Shown: positions 26,327 through 37,447, counted from the stretch's first letter. The stretch is 64,000 nt of DNA from Arthrinium phaeospermum (GCA_006503535.1 QYRS01000009.1:1984001-2048000), one strand, 5' to 3'. Made by a program: numbers and translations. Notes: generated by a model not told the origin, from the letters alone.

Positions 26327-27265
26327 TGTTGTGAGGGTTTGGGTTGTTTGGATAATTCCATGAGAGCAAGACGAGGCTTCAGGTCCTGGCTGGCGGAACT
26401 ATTCCACCAATTCACCAATGTGGGGGAGGGGGCCGCTACGAGCTCCAGCAAAGAAGACCCCTGCCACTTCCCTGTCCAGACTTCACCGCTCACCGAGAGC
26501 AGAAGCGCCTTCAATTGACAAGACTCGGGACTAACCAGATTTAGCACCATGAGCTATACAATTCGGTATGTTGCCAACGCTCGCAGTTACGATCAAGTTG
26601 TCGTAATCATTAACATGTAGATCGACTGCCTAAGAGACTGTCTAATCAAATGAAATCTGCAAGCGTATCCAGACTCACTGTTCTGTAGCCATTGGTTCAA
26701 TGCTGGCCATATTGGTGGTGAAAGTGACCAGTCCAGAGTCTTGACAATGCCATATTGGCTGCGATAGAAAGTACGATTTCGTCGAGGCATAGCTGCAGGA
26801 GGGATTGGGCAAGGTATGTATATACGTTATTATGCTACCTTCAGGTATTAGCTACTAGATAATACTAGATAGAAACCTCGTTGGCTTGAATGCAAGTGAA
26901 GTAGTATTAGATGTTGTGCTTCCCTAAAGCTTGAGGAGCTGCACGCAATTCCCCGCGATTCCCATAGATGGCGGCTGAACTGCTGTCTGTCGACCCCACT
27001 AAACGTCACAAAAATTCCCCAATAGCCTTGTGCAATCCATCAAACACCATTTTGGCCATCTGGAGCACAACCCGACATAGCTACTCGAAAGCCGCCCGCC
27101 GAAATAGCGAACGGAAATCGTGTTGCGCCCAACGACGCGAACCACCGCACCGGCCAATTTCGATCCCTGTTGGTGTATGTAGCATACATCCAGACCATTG
27201 TCAACCAGAGGAAGCGACACAGACACACCACCCTCCAAGGCGACATCGTCCCACCTACCTCCAAG
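26327..27265. other. Divergent intergenic region between SWD2 and SRP9-21
   Basis: About 940 bp. A 65-codon minus-strand frame starting with ATG at 26790 (MPRRNRTFYRSQYG) contains a GTGAGT donor-like site, but I found no partner exon or homology, so it is not called. No other feature. Confidence 0.45.
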
Positions 27266-27815
27266 ATGCCACACTACGCCAAATCCGAAGAATGGCTACG
27301 GGAGTCGCAGCTTCTCCTCGAAGCGCGCCCGACCACCGTAAGCTCCCTCTTCCCCCGCGACCAGCTACCCTTCCTCTCTCCCCCCTATGCCCCTGCTCAC
27401 TTTCTGACTGTGGCCGCAGACACGCATCACCACCAAATACGCCATCAAAACCCCCAAGCAGCGCAAACCCAAAACCGACGATGACACCCCCGCCACGACA
27501 GCCGCCGCACCCAAGCCCGCGCGCGGCTTCCTGACCCTCAAGACCTACGACCCGACCAGCGGCGTGACGCTCAAGTACCGGACGAGCAAGGCGGCCGAGG
27601 TGTCGCGGCTGATCGGGTGCCTGGGCAAGCTGAGCCGGCCCATGGCGGGCCTGCCCGAGCAGAAGGACGAAGCCATGACCGATGCGCCCGCCGAGGAGGG
27701 CACACCTGCCGCGGAGAAGAGCGAGGCGGCCGCGACAGCCACTCCAGCACCTGCAGCGCAACAGGCACCAGCAGCAGGTGGCGGAAAGGGAAAGAAGAAG
27801 AAGGGCAAGAAATAG
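27266..27815 (+). CDS. Signal recognition particle 9/21-kDa subunit (SRP9-21 family)
   Basis: Alu-domain subunit of the signal recognition particle, cytosolic, in co-translational targeting to the ER. Exons 27266-27337 and 27420-27815 (intron 82 nt), 155 residues. The SRP9 core is seen in SEEWLRESQLLLEARPTTTRITTKYAIK, then FLTLKTYDPTSGVTLKYRTSKAAEVSRLIGCLGKLSRPMAG, interrupted by a Thr/Ala/Pro-rich insert. The C-terminus is an Ala-rich segment and a GKGKKKKGKK tail, typical of fungal SRP21-like proteins. The first intron splits between two Thr residues at phase 0. Confidence 0.9.
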
Positions 27816-28494
27816 AGTCTCGCAAACACATGAATAATGAAACTATCAAATGCCAATGTCTATAAAATCCTTTTCATCATGTATCACGAAAGCCACTGGA
27901 AAGCCATACAAACAGTCCAGAAGTACATTCATAGGCCTCATGGCAATTCGTATGTGAAATGAAATATGAGTTCTTGACCAAATTGCACGAATGTCACAAG
28001 TTGATATGGAAGGCAATGAGTGAGTTTGTTTAATCTTTTTGGTTGATTCACTTGTGTACTACTTATACACCAACATTAACCAGACGTGACCTTCGTTTCC
28101 CCCATTGCTGTACATCGCCAAGGCACCCCAAAAGGGGGTGAGGCCACAATATCATTCCCCGCCCCTGAACGCCTGTATTCATGAGACGCTGGTTCTATCT
28201 ATAACCAACATCGGCCTCGCCAACATCAAACAAGAAAAATGCAAACAATAGGAGATGAGAGAATATATGTTCTGTATCCGCTCTGCGACCAAGCGTCGCA
28301 GTTCACGAACTTTGCTCGCCAGCCTTTCCCAATGTTCTTCGCATACAATGCAATGGAGAGAAGCATTAGAAAGAAATCGCGCCCGAAAAGACCATGAGCA
28401 AATATACACAAGTGTGTAGGTCTATCCGCAAGAATGAGGGGGTATCGTCAAAAAGGAGAAGAGTAAGCAACAACTAGCCATCGAGGCGACTTGT
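27816..28494. other. Convergent 3' intergenic region
   Basis: About 680 bp between convergent SRP9-21 and RNR2; AT-rich 3' UTR sequence, no feature recognised. Confidence 0.6.
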
Positions 28495-29861
28495 TTAGAA
28501 GTCATCGTCGAAGGTGAAGTCACCACCGTTCTCGTTCTGAGGCTCGGGCGTGCCATCGGCGTCCTTCTTCACGGTGCTGGCCATGACACCGGCCTTCTGG
28601 TAGTCACCGACACGCTTCTCGAAGAAGTTGGTCTTGCCACCCAGGGAGATGTTCTCCATGAAGTCGAAGGGGTTGCTGGACTTGTAGACCTTCTCGTTGC
28701 CGAGAGCGACCAGGAGACGATCAGCGACGAACTCAATGTACTGCTTCATCAGGTCGGCGTTCATGCCAAGCAGGGCGCAAGGCAGGGCCTCGGTCAAGAA
28801 CTCCTTCTCGATCGCGACGGCCTCAGTGATGACCTCCTGGACGATGGCCTTGCTGGGGCGGTTGTTCAGGTGGGAGAACAGCAGGCAGGCGAAGTCGGTG
28901 TGGAGACCCTCGTCACGAGAGATAAGCTCGTTGGAGAAGGTCAGGCCAGGCATCAGACCACGCTTCTTCAACCAGAAGATGGAGGCAAAAGCACCACTGA
29001 AGAAGATACCCTCAACAGCGGCGAAGGCAATGAGACGCTGAGCGAAAGTGGACTTCTTGTCAGAGATCCATCGCAGGGCCCAGGTAGCCTTCTTGCGGAT
29101 GGCGGGGATGGTCTCGATGGCGTTCAGGAGGTGATCGCGCTGGGCGGGCTCCTTGATGTAGGTGTCAATGAGCAGAGAGTAGGTCTCGGAGTGGATGTTC
29201 TCCATCATGGTCTGGAAACCGTAGAAGCATCGAGCCTCGGGGATCTGGACCTCACCGCTGAAGCGCTCGATCAGGTTCTCGTTGACAATGCCGTCAGAGG
29301 CGGCGAAGAAGGCCAGGATGTGGGAGACGAAGTAGCGCTCATCGTCAGTGAGCTTGTTGGTCCAGTCGTGCATATCCTTGGACAGATCAATCTCCTCAGC
29401 CGTCCAGAAAGAGGCCTCGTGCTTCTTGTACATTTGCCAGATCTGATTGAGGGGTTAGCTTCGAGTCGCGTCTGAGTGCCACTTTACGCGTGAAAGACGC
29501 GTCACTTACCTCATGGTACTTGATGGGGAAGAGCACAAAGCGCGAGGGGTTCTCCCGCAGGATAGGCTCGTCAGCCTCCTCGGGCTTGATTGTGGGTGCA
29601 ACGCCGCCCTTGGCCTCCGCGGGGGACTCTGTGGCAGCGGGCTTTGACTCGACAACCTCGGCACCAATGGGAGCGTTCTCCTTGCCAGCAGACAGGTCAA
29701 GCTTCTTCACGGGAGACTCCATCTTGAATGCCTCGATGGAATCGGCAACCTATTGGAGTGTAACGTGTTAGTCGAGGATTCCTTTGTATGTAAGAGCCAC
29801 GCGTGGTGGCGCAAAGACGTCATGGACATACCTTCTTGGAGGGTGTGATTTGGGCGGCCAT
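28495..29861 (-). CDS. RNR2: Ribonucleoside-diphosphate reductase small subunit (Rnr2)
   Basis: Class I ribonucleotide reductase beta subunit carrying the diiron-tyrosyl radical cofactor; makes dNTPs for S phase. Minus-strand exons 29861-29832, 29749-29510, 29442-28495; 405 residues (yeast Rnr2 399). The first exon encodes only ten residues ([10 protein letters not shown]). Metal ligands and radical site are visible: Asp in [13 protein letters not shown], Glu/His in [15 protein letters not shown] (with the radical Tyr), Glu in [11 protein letters not shown] and Glu/His in [10 protein letters not shown]. The C-terminus FTFDDDF is the expected large-subunit docking peptide. The N-terminal 95 residues are a variable acidic/Ala-rich extension. 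Six ACGCGT boxes occur in 1.3 kb covering the introns and upstream region, consistent with MBF-type S-phase control. Confidence 0.97.
29486..29502. promoter_or_regulatory. Pair of ACGCGT boxes in RNR2 intron 2
   Basis: Two exact ACGCGT palindromes at 29486-29491 and 29497-29502, five bases apart, immediately after the 5' splice site of intron 2. ACGCGT is the MluI cell-cycle box recognised by Mbp1/Swi6-type factors in yeasts; function in an intron is inferred. Confidence 0.5.
29799..29804. promoter_or_regulatory. ACGCGT box in RNR2 intron 1
   Basis: Exact MluI cell-cycle box within the palindrome CCACGCGTGG in intron 1 (29750-29831), about 60 bp downstream of the start codon. Confidence 0.5.
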
Positions 29862-31322
29862 TGTGAGTGTGGGAGGGAAGTGAAGATGGAATGAGAGACG
29901 AAGAGAGAATGAAGTTGAAGAGGGAGATATGAATTACCGCGTCGAGGGGTTGCGTGTAAAGTGGTTTGGAGAGTGTGTTGAAGTGATGCTGTCTGGATTT
30001 GGCTTTCCCAAGAGCGCGACCCGACTTTTAATAGCTGGTCTGGAGATCGCGTCAAAAGATTATGTGGGTCGCAGCGAAGACGCGTTTGCAGCTTTGTCTT
30101 GGACTCCGGGAAGGGCTCTGCAGTTCTGTGCAGGGCTCTGCACTCAAACTGCAGGCTAGCCCCGCCAGCCACTGCCATTTTTTCTCGCGTTGCCAGGGGT
30201 GGCCCATCACCACTCCCCACCTGGCTTCCCAAGATGGACACCTCTAGTGACCTGATCCTGTCAGAGAAACGCGCCTGAAGCACGCCCATTCACCACCCAT
30301 TTCGCTTACATGCCCGGTAGCAAAAGCCCTCGGCGCCGTGCTCGGCCCCTCCATAGTACGTAAATCATGGCAGGGATCACCGCAGCTCGACGCGCTTTTG
30401 TCCAAATGCAAGACGCGTCTGCATGCCCTCCCCCATTAAGCTCGGATCTTGATAACAACCCACCGACCAGAGCTATCACCGTACCATTGGTTTCGGGGCC
30501 TAGTCTCGTCGACGGAACTACGGAGTAACACGATGACTTGTTTGCTTATGGGACGCTGATGTGTGCATTATTAATTGAGCTGATCCTCATGACATGAGGA
30601 TCATCAAATTGTTGAAGTCTGTACCGAGCTCCGCGGACTGCATCGGGCATATCGGCTCTATACTGTACGAACGTGGGGGATCATCGGGCCATCTTGATGG
30701 AATGTTGACCTTATGTTGACGGTAGTGTCTACAAGTGCAATGGTGACATGTCTGCCTTGCTTGGTTTCTTGAGTCACCACACGACATCCACGCGTACTGT
30801 AACACAAGCTTAGTCTCAGACGGCCTAGCTGGGGGTAAGCAACGATTATCAGCTCAATCTGAGATATTCAAGGAATCCTTGGACCATTGAATCAGCAAAG
30901 TCTCCACAACTGGCTGCTTTCAATCAACTATGCCATGCCATGCTGTATCAAAATGGTCTTATAGACAACATAACGATGGTACGCTTAGTTGCTAGCAGGG
31001 ATATATATTCTCCCCCATGGAATTATATTGGGCATGTGATATTCTATACAACCTCATTGAGCGTATACACCCTCACAAGCATGTGTGCCTCTTTACCCAG
31101 AGTGTTAACTGGTGACGCCCATCTATATCTATGAACAGGACTAATGACTATCTCGTCCATAACGAACGCTCTTCTCCTCCCCACAGCTAGCCAACCAGGT
31201 GCGCATTACGAACCCGAGCATCCGGGACGCGCGAGTAGCCAGACTCCGCTCCTTGTGGATTAGGAGGCCGGCACATCATTTGACACTAGGAGATCATTGG
31301 TGACGATGATGACTGCACGTCT
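29862..31322. promoter_or_regulatory. RNR2 upstream region with ACGCGT boxes
   Basis: Exact ACGCGT sites at 30080-30085, 30413-30418 and 30790-30795, i.e. 219, 552 and 929 bp upstream of the RNR2 start. Related CGCG-containing sequences also occur near 29937, 30051 and 30268. No gene is supported in this 1.46-kb interval; the distal half is AT-rich. Confidence 0.55.
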
Positions 31323-31757
31323 TTAGAAATCCGTAACGCGTCCATTAAAGCTATAGTCCCCCGCAGCGCCCCAGCGCAGGGGCTCGTTCTTGGGCCCGCC
31401 GACCTCGCCCGTCTTGGGGTTCTTCTCGCCCTCGAACTCGGGCGGCGCGCCCTTCCGGAGCGGCACGTTGGGCTGCACCGTGCCTTCCTCCTCGATCGTC
31501 GCCGTCTTTGCTGTGATGGAGGAGGGCTCGGGCGTCGGCGTCGAGGACGGGTTGAATCCTTGCTGTGTGTTGGCGGTGCGCTGCAGGCGCTCGAACTCGG
31601 CTTGCTCCTCGGCGGGAAGCCGCGGGGGCGCGGGGGACGAGGCGAAGCTCGAGGCGGCGCGTCGGCTTGTGAGGGTGGTGCTGAGCGGCGTGGAGGTGGA
31701 GGAAGAGGGCCGGAGGTTGGAGAGTGGCCGGGCGATGCGGAGGAATCGGTACGCCAT
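31323..31757 (-). CDS. Succinate dehydrogenase assembly factor 4 (Sdh8/SDHAF4 family)
   Basis: Small mitochondrial chaperone that binds flavinylated Sdh1 during complex II assembly. Intronless, 144 residues. An Arg/Ser/Thr-rich presequence (MAYRFLRIARPLSNLRPSSS) is followed by a variable Pro/Thr-rich linker and the diagnostic C-terminal DUF1674 motif: EFEGEKNPKTGEVGGPKNEP, then W and GRVTDF at the very end. The motif position (extreme C-terminus) and length fit the family. The usual Gly-Asp-Trp between these blocks is replaced by a GDYSFNGR version, a small deviation. Confidence 0.88.
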   Translation of the reverse strand: MAYRFLRIARPLSNLRPSSSTSTPLSTTLTSRRAASSFASSPAPPRLPAEEQAEFERLQRTANTQQGFNPSSTPTPEPSSITAKTATIEEEGTVQPNVPLRKGAPPEFEGEKNPKTGEVGGPKNEPLRWGAAGDYSFNGRVTDF

Positions 31758-32621
31758 TTTTTAGGAGAGTTCTTTCGACGAGGAGGGAGGGCTTGTGAAG
31801 ATGAGTATGCGTCTCGATTATCTACAATGGGGGGTAGATGCGTCTCGGTTCGGGTGACTGGAGTTGACGCTTTATCTGGCTGTATGGTGGCAACGGCCAA
31901 AAAAGAGGCTCATTCTAGCCCAGAGCTTCGGGAAGTTTTAGTGGGGTCGCGCGCGTCGGTGTTGAAACGGTAAGATCCGCGTACAATCGGCCGGGAACTT
32001 TGAGGCCTCACCTGCCATGCCACCGCTCGTAATTCATCAGTGGTGATTTCATCGGCCCAGATTAGGTTGTTTCTTGCCGCAATCCTCATCAGACTAGCAA
32101 TATGCTTTCGTAGGCTTCAGACTAGTAGAGAATACAGTGAGTTTACACACTCTCTCCGAATATATCCAGCGATCGCTTTTCTCTGGAACTCTCCGTCGAC
32201 CCCAGATACATGATTTACGGAAACTCCCCCCAAACTGCTGTTCAAGTTATGTGGTTGAGGTCATAGCTCTCAACATGGATATCAACCTTAAGGCATCACT
32301 TCGTCAGGGCAAAATTTGGTGTCTTGAATGAAAACATTAATTTGTCTTTCCGCCGGTCTTTGGCTTATGTAAACTATATGGCATCTATAGCCCTGGTATC
32401 GTTCGTATTGATGCATTGCCAATTCGCCAACATGTCGTAGAAAACAGCATCGCTCTACCTCTAAATGAGGGATTCCAAAAAATAACCATATCGTATCTCA
32501 TGATGTATAGAAGGGGTAAACGCAACTTCACTCATTTTGGTATTCGCCACGCGTTCACGATCGTTCTTTCTTCCTATTCAGGCTCCGGGCGCCCCTGAGA
32601 GTCAGAAGTCAACTGGGTCCA
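31758..32621. other. Intergenic region upstream of the SDHAF4 gene
   Basis: About 860 bp containing the SDHAF4 promoter and the 3' UTR of the DUF4112 gene. No feature recognised. Confidence 0.5.
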
Positions 32622-33661
32622 CTATCCCCGTCGGCTGGGCTTTCTGGAGGGGCGATCGTCAGTCCTGCCCATCTCGGGATCGGCAACACGTTCCCTCCGG
32701 CTCCCCCAGCCGAAGAAACTGCCGCCGCCGCTCCGGCGGTCGTCGCGCACCCGAGCCTCGCTGGGCCGCGTGGGCTTGGCTGGTGCCACGCCCGACGACT
32801 GCCGGCGGTGGTGACGGTCGTCCCTGTTTGTAGTCATGCGCTCGTTGCGCCGAGGCTGCGACGACGAGATGTGATCGCTCCTTTCACGCTCGTCCTGCAT
32901 GCGATCGAAGGTATCGGGGTCGCTAGGGTCGACGTCGGGCACCGGCAGCCCGCTCTTCTTCAAGTTCTTCTTGCCCTTCTCGCGCAGGTGGTTCTCTAGC
33001 GCAATGGCGTTGTTCGTGTTGGCGCGCACCATGGCGTCGAAGATGTCGCCCGCAAAGGGAACCAAGCCAACAATGAAATCCACGATCACCCAGAAGTACA
33101 TCGTCATCAGAACACCAGCCGGGAGGCCGCCTTCAACCGTCTTGGCTGTGCGCACGACCATCATGGCCAACATGGCGTCGACTACGTCGCCAGCGCTGTA
33201 AATCGCAAACGCCATTAGCTAAATGAAATCGCATAAGAGAGAGCATCAGCGCAGAAAACACTTACATTGGAACGAGGCCGATGACGCTGCCCCAACCGAA
33301 CTTGATACCGCATAGTTCAAACAAGCTGGAATCAAGCCGGTAGGCACGCCTCTTGACTTTCGTCAAGACCATGGCATCGTGATCAGAGAGGCCAGGCGGC
33401 AGAGCCTTGCGGACCTTCTTTATCTTTTCCTTCTTGCCAACAATTCGGGTCGCAGGCACGCTCTCGAAGTACGGGTCCTATACGTTTCGTTTCGTTAGCC
33501 AAGGCCGAACTCCAGGCGTTCGTGAGCCGCAACGGGCGAGGCGACAAGCCAAGAAGAGGGTGGGTCGAAGGAACAGAAATACTAACCTCGCGGCCGAACT
33601 TGTTCTCGATGGTTTCGCCGAGGATCTTTTTCAAGACCGGCTTCATGATAATTCCTGCCAT
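32622..33661 (-). CDS. DUF4112 membrane protein
   Basis: Member of the DUF4112 family; function unknown. Minus-strand exons 33661-33587, 33477-33266, 33195-32622; 286 residues. The second splice (GTAAGT donor at 33265, TTTACAG acceptor at 33196) joins GLVP to IAGDVVDAML, restoring the family's FGWxxxIGLxP-xxGDxxD motif. The ATG further upstream in the last intron (33215) is therefore not a start. Two hydrophobic segments follow (DAMLAMMVVRTA and LMTMYFWVIVDFIVGLVPFAGD), then the conserved FDAMVRANTNNAIALENHL. The C-terminal ~110 residues are Arg/Ser/Asp-rich and probably disordered. The N-terminus has basic residues. Location is likely an intracellular membrane. Confidence 0.85.
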
Positions 33662-35184
33662 CTCGAGCGATTATGTTTGTCGTATAAAAATTAGGATGTT
33701 TCCGTGTATTTCCTTCGAAAATTTGTGTTTGCGAGGCTGGTTGTTGATAAGAACGAGTGACCTTGGGCGGCCTCTTGAATGCGCGGTGCGAAACAGTTCC
33801 GGAACAGTCTGTCTGCAGGGGTCTATGTAAATCGAGAGAAGTGGAAGATGGCGATTCAAACACCCAAGGCGAACTGTGAGCTGTCTTTCGGTCCTCTTTA
33901 AAACCTTGGCACATTAAGCAGCAATTGGTGTCATTGGGACGGTTTCTACATGCTATGGCTGGACTCAAGCTCTGTCGCAATATCAGGTTTTCTCGTCGTG
34001 CCACCGGGCTTGCCAGCTCAACATTCCTGGTTCATCACTCACGGGCGCATTGAGGTAGTGATGTCACCAGCAGCTGCTTGTCATCTGCCGGGGAGGCCCC
34101 TGCAGACTGGAGCTCTCTAGGTGAAATATGGGCTAGCGTGACGATGATGATCGGCAAAGCAGAGCTCTCAAGCTTTAAAGGTGGGCTAGTATGAGCATCG
34201 CGTTGGCTCGTGTGTAGAGCGCCGCAACCTGATAGAACTTCCGGAAGATTACACGAAACGAATACCATGATATACCTCGGCCAAAACTTCACCGTCGACA
34301 ATTGAACAGATGCTCACCGTATGTTGTGTTACCTCCAGCCAAGGTGACGTGGCCAGCGAATGCTCATTGATCGTGCTGTTGAAGATGGCGCATCTTAAGG
34401 GATATAATATATGTACTAGAACTGCATGGCAGCTCGAGCCATACCACCGTGATGTCATTCCAGCTCCTGAGTGAAATTGGCTGCTTCGTCATTTGGAGAT
34501 AATCTTTGCTTTCTTCAAGCAGATTTGGTTTCAGTGAACATTTAAGGCTTGGCAGTGATCTCAGATCCGACTAGCTGTCCTACCACCAGCAAATCTGCAT
34601 CCCGTTGCCAGGTATTGCACCTGTAGGTTGGAGCTATCTCGATGCTAAAGATGCCGCTGTCAGCCAGCTATTTCCCCTGCTAGCCCACAACCTGCAAGCC
34701 TGCCACTGGACACTGCCCAGACACTGTTACTCAAGTACCAGCCAGCCACGCCTATTCAGAAGCCTATTGCCTATTACATACCTACAGTACCAGCTACATC
34801 TCAAGTGAGCCCCTAAAAATAGGCGGGTAATATGATGCAAAATGGAACTCCACATTGGATTCTAGTAGGTAGCAAATATGAAACAATTGACAGTGGTATA
34901 CCTACCTAGCCAATAGTATAGGACACACAGTCTTTGGTATAGGTAGTAAAAGCGTTTAAATCAAGTGCCGTTAATACTGCTTTTGCCAGACTACAACCTT
35001 CTTATCCAGGGCTTGCAGGATACATAGATCAATTGTTGATAGTTGTGGGGTTGTAAGCCACATACCTCCGCCACAGCATTGACCCTCCTCAGAGTTTTCG
35101 ACGAGGATCGTGTCCCCCGCCTTTCTCTCTGATGGGTATTGTAGGTTCTAATAAACAGCTTTTCTTTCAACAAATAGCCTCTTA
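33662..35184. other. Gene-poor interval
   Basis: About 1.5 kb from the DUF4112 promoter to the tRNA gene. It becomes AT-rich with many stop codons in all frames; no coding signal recognised. Confidence 0.5.
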
Positions 35185-35274
35185 GGTTGAATGGTGTAGT
35201 GGTTATCACGTATCCTTCACACATAATTCCATTATGTACGGATAAGGTCCTGGGTTCGACCCCCAGTTCGATCA
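35185..35274 (+). tRNA. tRNA-Val(CAC) with a 17-nt intron
   Basis: Full cloverleaf by eye: acceptor GGTTGAA (35185-35191) pairs with TTCGATC (35267-35273) using two G-U pairs; the D arm GTG...CAC carries AGTGGTTA; the anticodon stem TATCC/GGATA (35211-35215 with 35240-35244); the T arm CTGGG/CCCAG with loop TTCGACC; discriminator A at 35274. Reading the loop as TT-CAC-A places anticodon CAC at 35218-35220 and an intron of 17 nt (35222-35238) one base 3' of it, the canonical site. The spliced tRNA is 73 nt. T-rich runs (from about 35310) follow as Pol III terminators. Confidence 0.9.
35222..35238 (+). other. tRNA-Val intron
   Basis: The 17-nt insertion is located one nucleotide after the anticodon, as in other nuclear tRNA introns; removal leaves a 7-nt anticodon loop. 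Confidence 0.8.
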
Positions 35275-35307
35275 TTTCTCTTGGACGAAAAGATACGCTC
35301 CTATAGG

Positions 35308-35342
35308 TTATTCTTTTTTAATTTCTTTTTTTATTTCTTTTT
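35308..35342 (+). terminator. T-rich Pol III terminator region
   Basis: Several T runs (TTCTTTTTT, TTTCTTTTTTT) begin about 35 nt after the tRNA 3' end, suitable for RNA polymerase III termination. Confidence 0.6.
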
Positions 35343-35418
35343 GTGCTCTTTTATGCTCAACAGATTGTTGCATTTCGCAGAGTCAATTTGCACAAGGGTA
35401 TGTAGCAATTATTAATTT

Positions 35419-35814
35419 TTACAACCTATTGGAAAGCTGAAGGCATGTGTATCCTCCTTCAGTGGCAGCTCTTCTTTGCTCATACTATGGTTTCAAACCC
35501 ATATCTGCTGCTTTCTCCATTAGGAGTTCCCTCGGGTACCACTCGTTGTAGCCTGCCTCGTCTTCTACCAACGGGTTTGTTGCTCAACGGCGACTTCTCT
35601 GGTTCTCACCCGCTATGCGAGTGCGCCAATTTTGTATGACTGCGTTGTAATCATTCGTTGGCTCGTCTGACAGTTGGTGCACCTATTCGTCCACTTCTAG
35701 ACCAACTCTTAAAAACAGCTTTGGCCGGCATTACTGAGACTCATTAATCAAATACGAGCCGGCCCACGCCTTGGGATATTGCCTCGCTCTCGTTGGACAG
35801 GCAGCTCTTATTCC
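35419..35814 (-). pseudogene. Decayed coding frame of unknown origin with four nonsense codons
   Basis: On the minus strand a single 132-codon frame keeps protein-like composition throughout (segments such as NDYNAVIQNWRTRIAGENQ and DEAGYNEWYPRELLMEKAAD) but is broken by TAA, TAG, TGA and TAG before a final TAA. Each internal stop is one C-to-T change away from CAA, CAG or CGA, the pattern expected from repeat-induced point mutation or cytosine deamination. No family recognised; an old transposable element or duplicated gene is the likeliest source. The repaired protein is not proposed here. Confidence 0.45.
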
Positions 35815-36610
35815 ATGCTAAAGTAGGTGTGTATGTAGTATGTCGCACTTAACCTTGTCTTTTTGGCTGATTCCAGGACTAGGTAAGGATTGCAACACGG
35901 CCGTCAAGGGCCTAAGAGAGTACCTTTTCTCCGGGACAAATATATTTGATGATATTCAAATGGTTAAGTAAATCGTTATCTTTCTGGCTGTCTTTAGGCG
36001 GTCTGGCATAATTTTATATCATGTACTCCGTAGGCACATCAATGCCACCTCTTCCATTATCTGCTCGGTCCCACTGAAGCCCTCCAAGTGATCAAGCACC
36101 ACTCACATCAATGTCTACTCCAGCTCTTTAGCAGATCACGTATGTTGTCCCTTCAGCAAAAGTTACTACCGGCACCTCTGCCGTCAGGAGTCCTGATAGT
36201 ACCGCTTACCTGGGGTACCAAATAATCCGCCTTGTACGGAACCACACGTGGACAGAAATAAAGTGGCCATGAGCACAAACAGCGATCTGGAACGAATCTA
36301 CACATTCGACGGCCACGATGCAGGTCGCGATGGCCGCCACTCTAGAGCGGTCGAGGATTAACAGCATATGACTTGATTATTCCACTGGCTACAGATTATA
36401 GAATTAGAATAAACGAATAATAGGCCTGTTAATGATTCAATACACTATGAAAGAGTGTGTAGTTTCCCCTCCGTCACATCCCAAATCATACACTATTCCA
36501 CCACGGCTCGCCGAAACTCCATTCCACTACCAATCCAACTCTGATTTCGATGTCTAGTAGACATTGGGGGTCTGAACGAAGATGGGTCTGTTGGTGAAGT
36601 GATTCCGGTC

Positions 36611-36630
36611 GGCATGGTTTGGCCAATGGG
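36611..36630 (+). repeat. 20-bp direct repeat, copy 1
   Basis: Identical over 20 bp to 37448-37467, 837 bp away. A second direct repeat of 17 bp (36581-36597 and 36643-36659) lies next to it. Together with the inverted repeat these show local duplication inside the candidate gene. Confidence 0.9.
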
Positions 36631-36666
36631 ACTCTGGATGTAGATGGGTCTGTTGGTGAGATGGCG

Positions 36667-36839
36667 AGCGTTGCCAGCCCAGAATGGAGTCTGGCACTGC
36701 TTGGGGTAACCTACGTAAATGTATTATGTTAGTATCTGTTGTTGGTACAACATCGGAAGTAGGCCTTGTTTGTTGGTCTGGGTTACTTACACCGAGGCCC
36801 CCAAGTAGTGCCAGACCCCATTCTGGGCTGGCAACGCTT
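36667..36839. repeat. 40-bp inverted repeat flanking a candidate intron
   Basis: The left arm 36667-36706 and the reverse complement of the right arm 36799-36839 agree at 38 of 40 positions (with one extra base at the outer end of the right arm); spacer 92 bp. The candidate minus-strand intron 36711-36790 lies wholly within the spacer, so the pre-mRNA could fold with the intron in the loop. Confidence 0.9.
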
Positions 36840-37447
36840 ATCTCACCAAGGGCCCCAACCCATTCTGGGCCAGTAACTTATCCCAAGTCGTACATAGGGG
36901 CCGCCGCGTATGGTGGGTTGGTCATTATCATGGGTACAGAAGCCTGGGAGGCGATGTAGATGATTCGGGACTGTTGAGCAGCAGGCGGAGGAGCCGCAGC
37001 AACAGCAGCAGCACCGGGAGGAGATTCTGCTGGTGGGTTCTGGTCGCCCCAGTGTATATGTAAGTTCAGTCCACTCCGACCCGCTCGTCGGGCGCGGATA
37101 TTGATAGGAGGTCTGCCCGCTTCCGGTGTTGTCGGACCTAATGCTGTACGTGTACTGGCCGAGTCGTGGTCCACGTTGGAAACTGTAGTCCACGCCGGAG
37201 ATGGTAGGCGACTCGGTGTTGGCATGTTGCCGGCTCAGGAGCCCTGGTTGGTTGGGTGGATTGGGAGGAGATCTTTGCCCTGCCTGAGTAGGAGTAAACC
37301 AACAGCAAGCTCAGCGATAGATGAAGTATGTGTTCTGCGGGCCAGTAGTGAAGAGGGCCCTTCTTGCGGAAGAATTAGCATGAAGTACTTGACTGCAGCT
37401 TCAAAACATACCGAACATACCTCCTGGTAGTGAAGATGGGCGCTGTT

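Noticed and set aside
26593..26790. 65-codon minus-strand frame with ATG and a GTGAGT-like site
   Set aside because: Composition is plausible for a small basic protein, but no second exon or known family could be matched.
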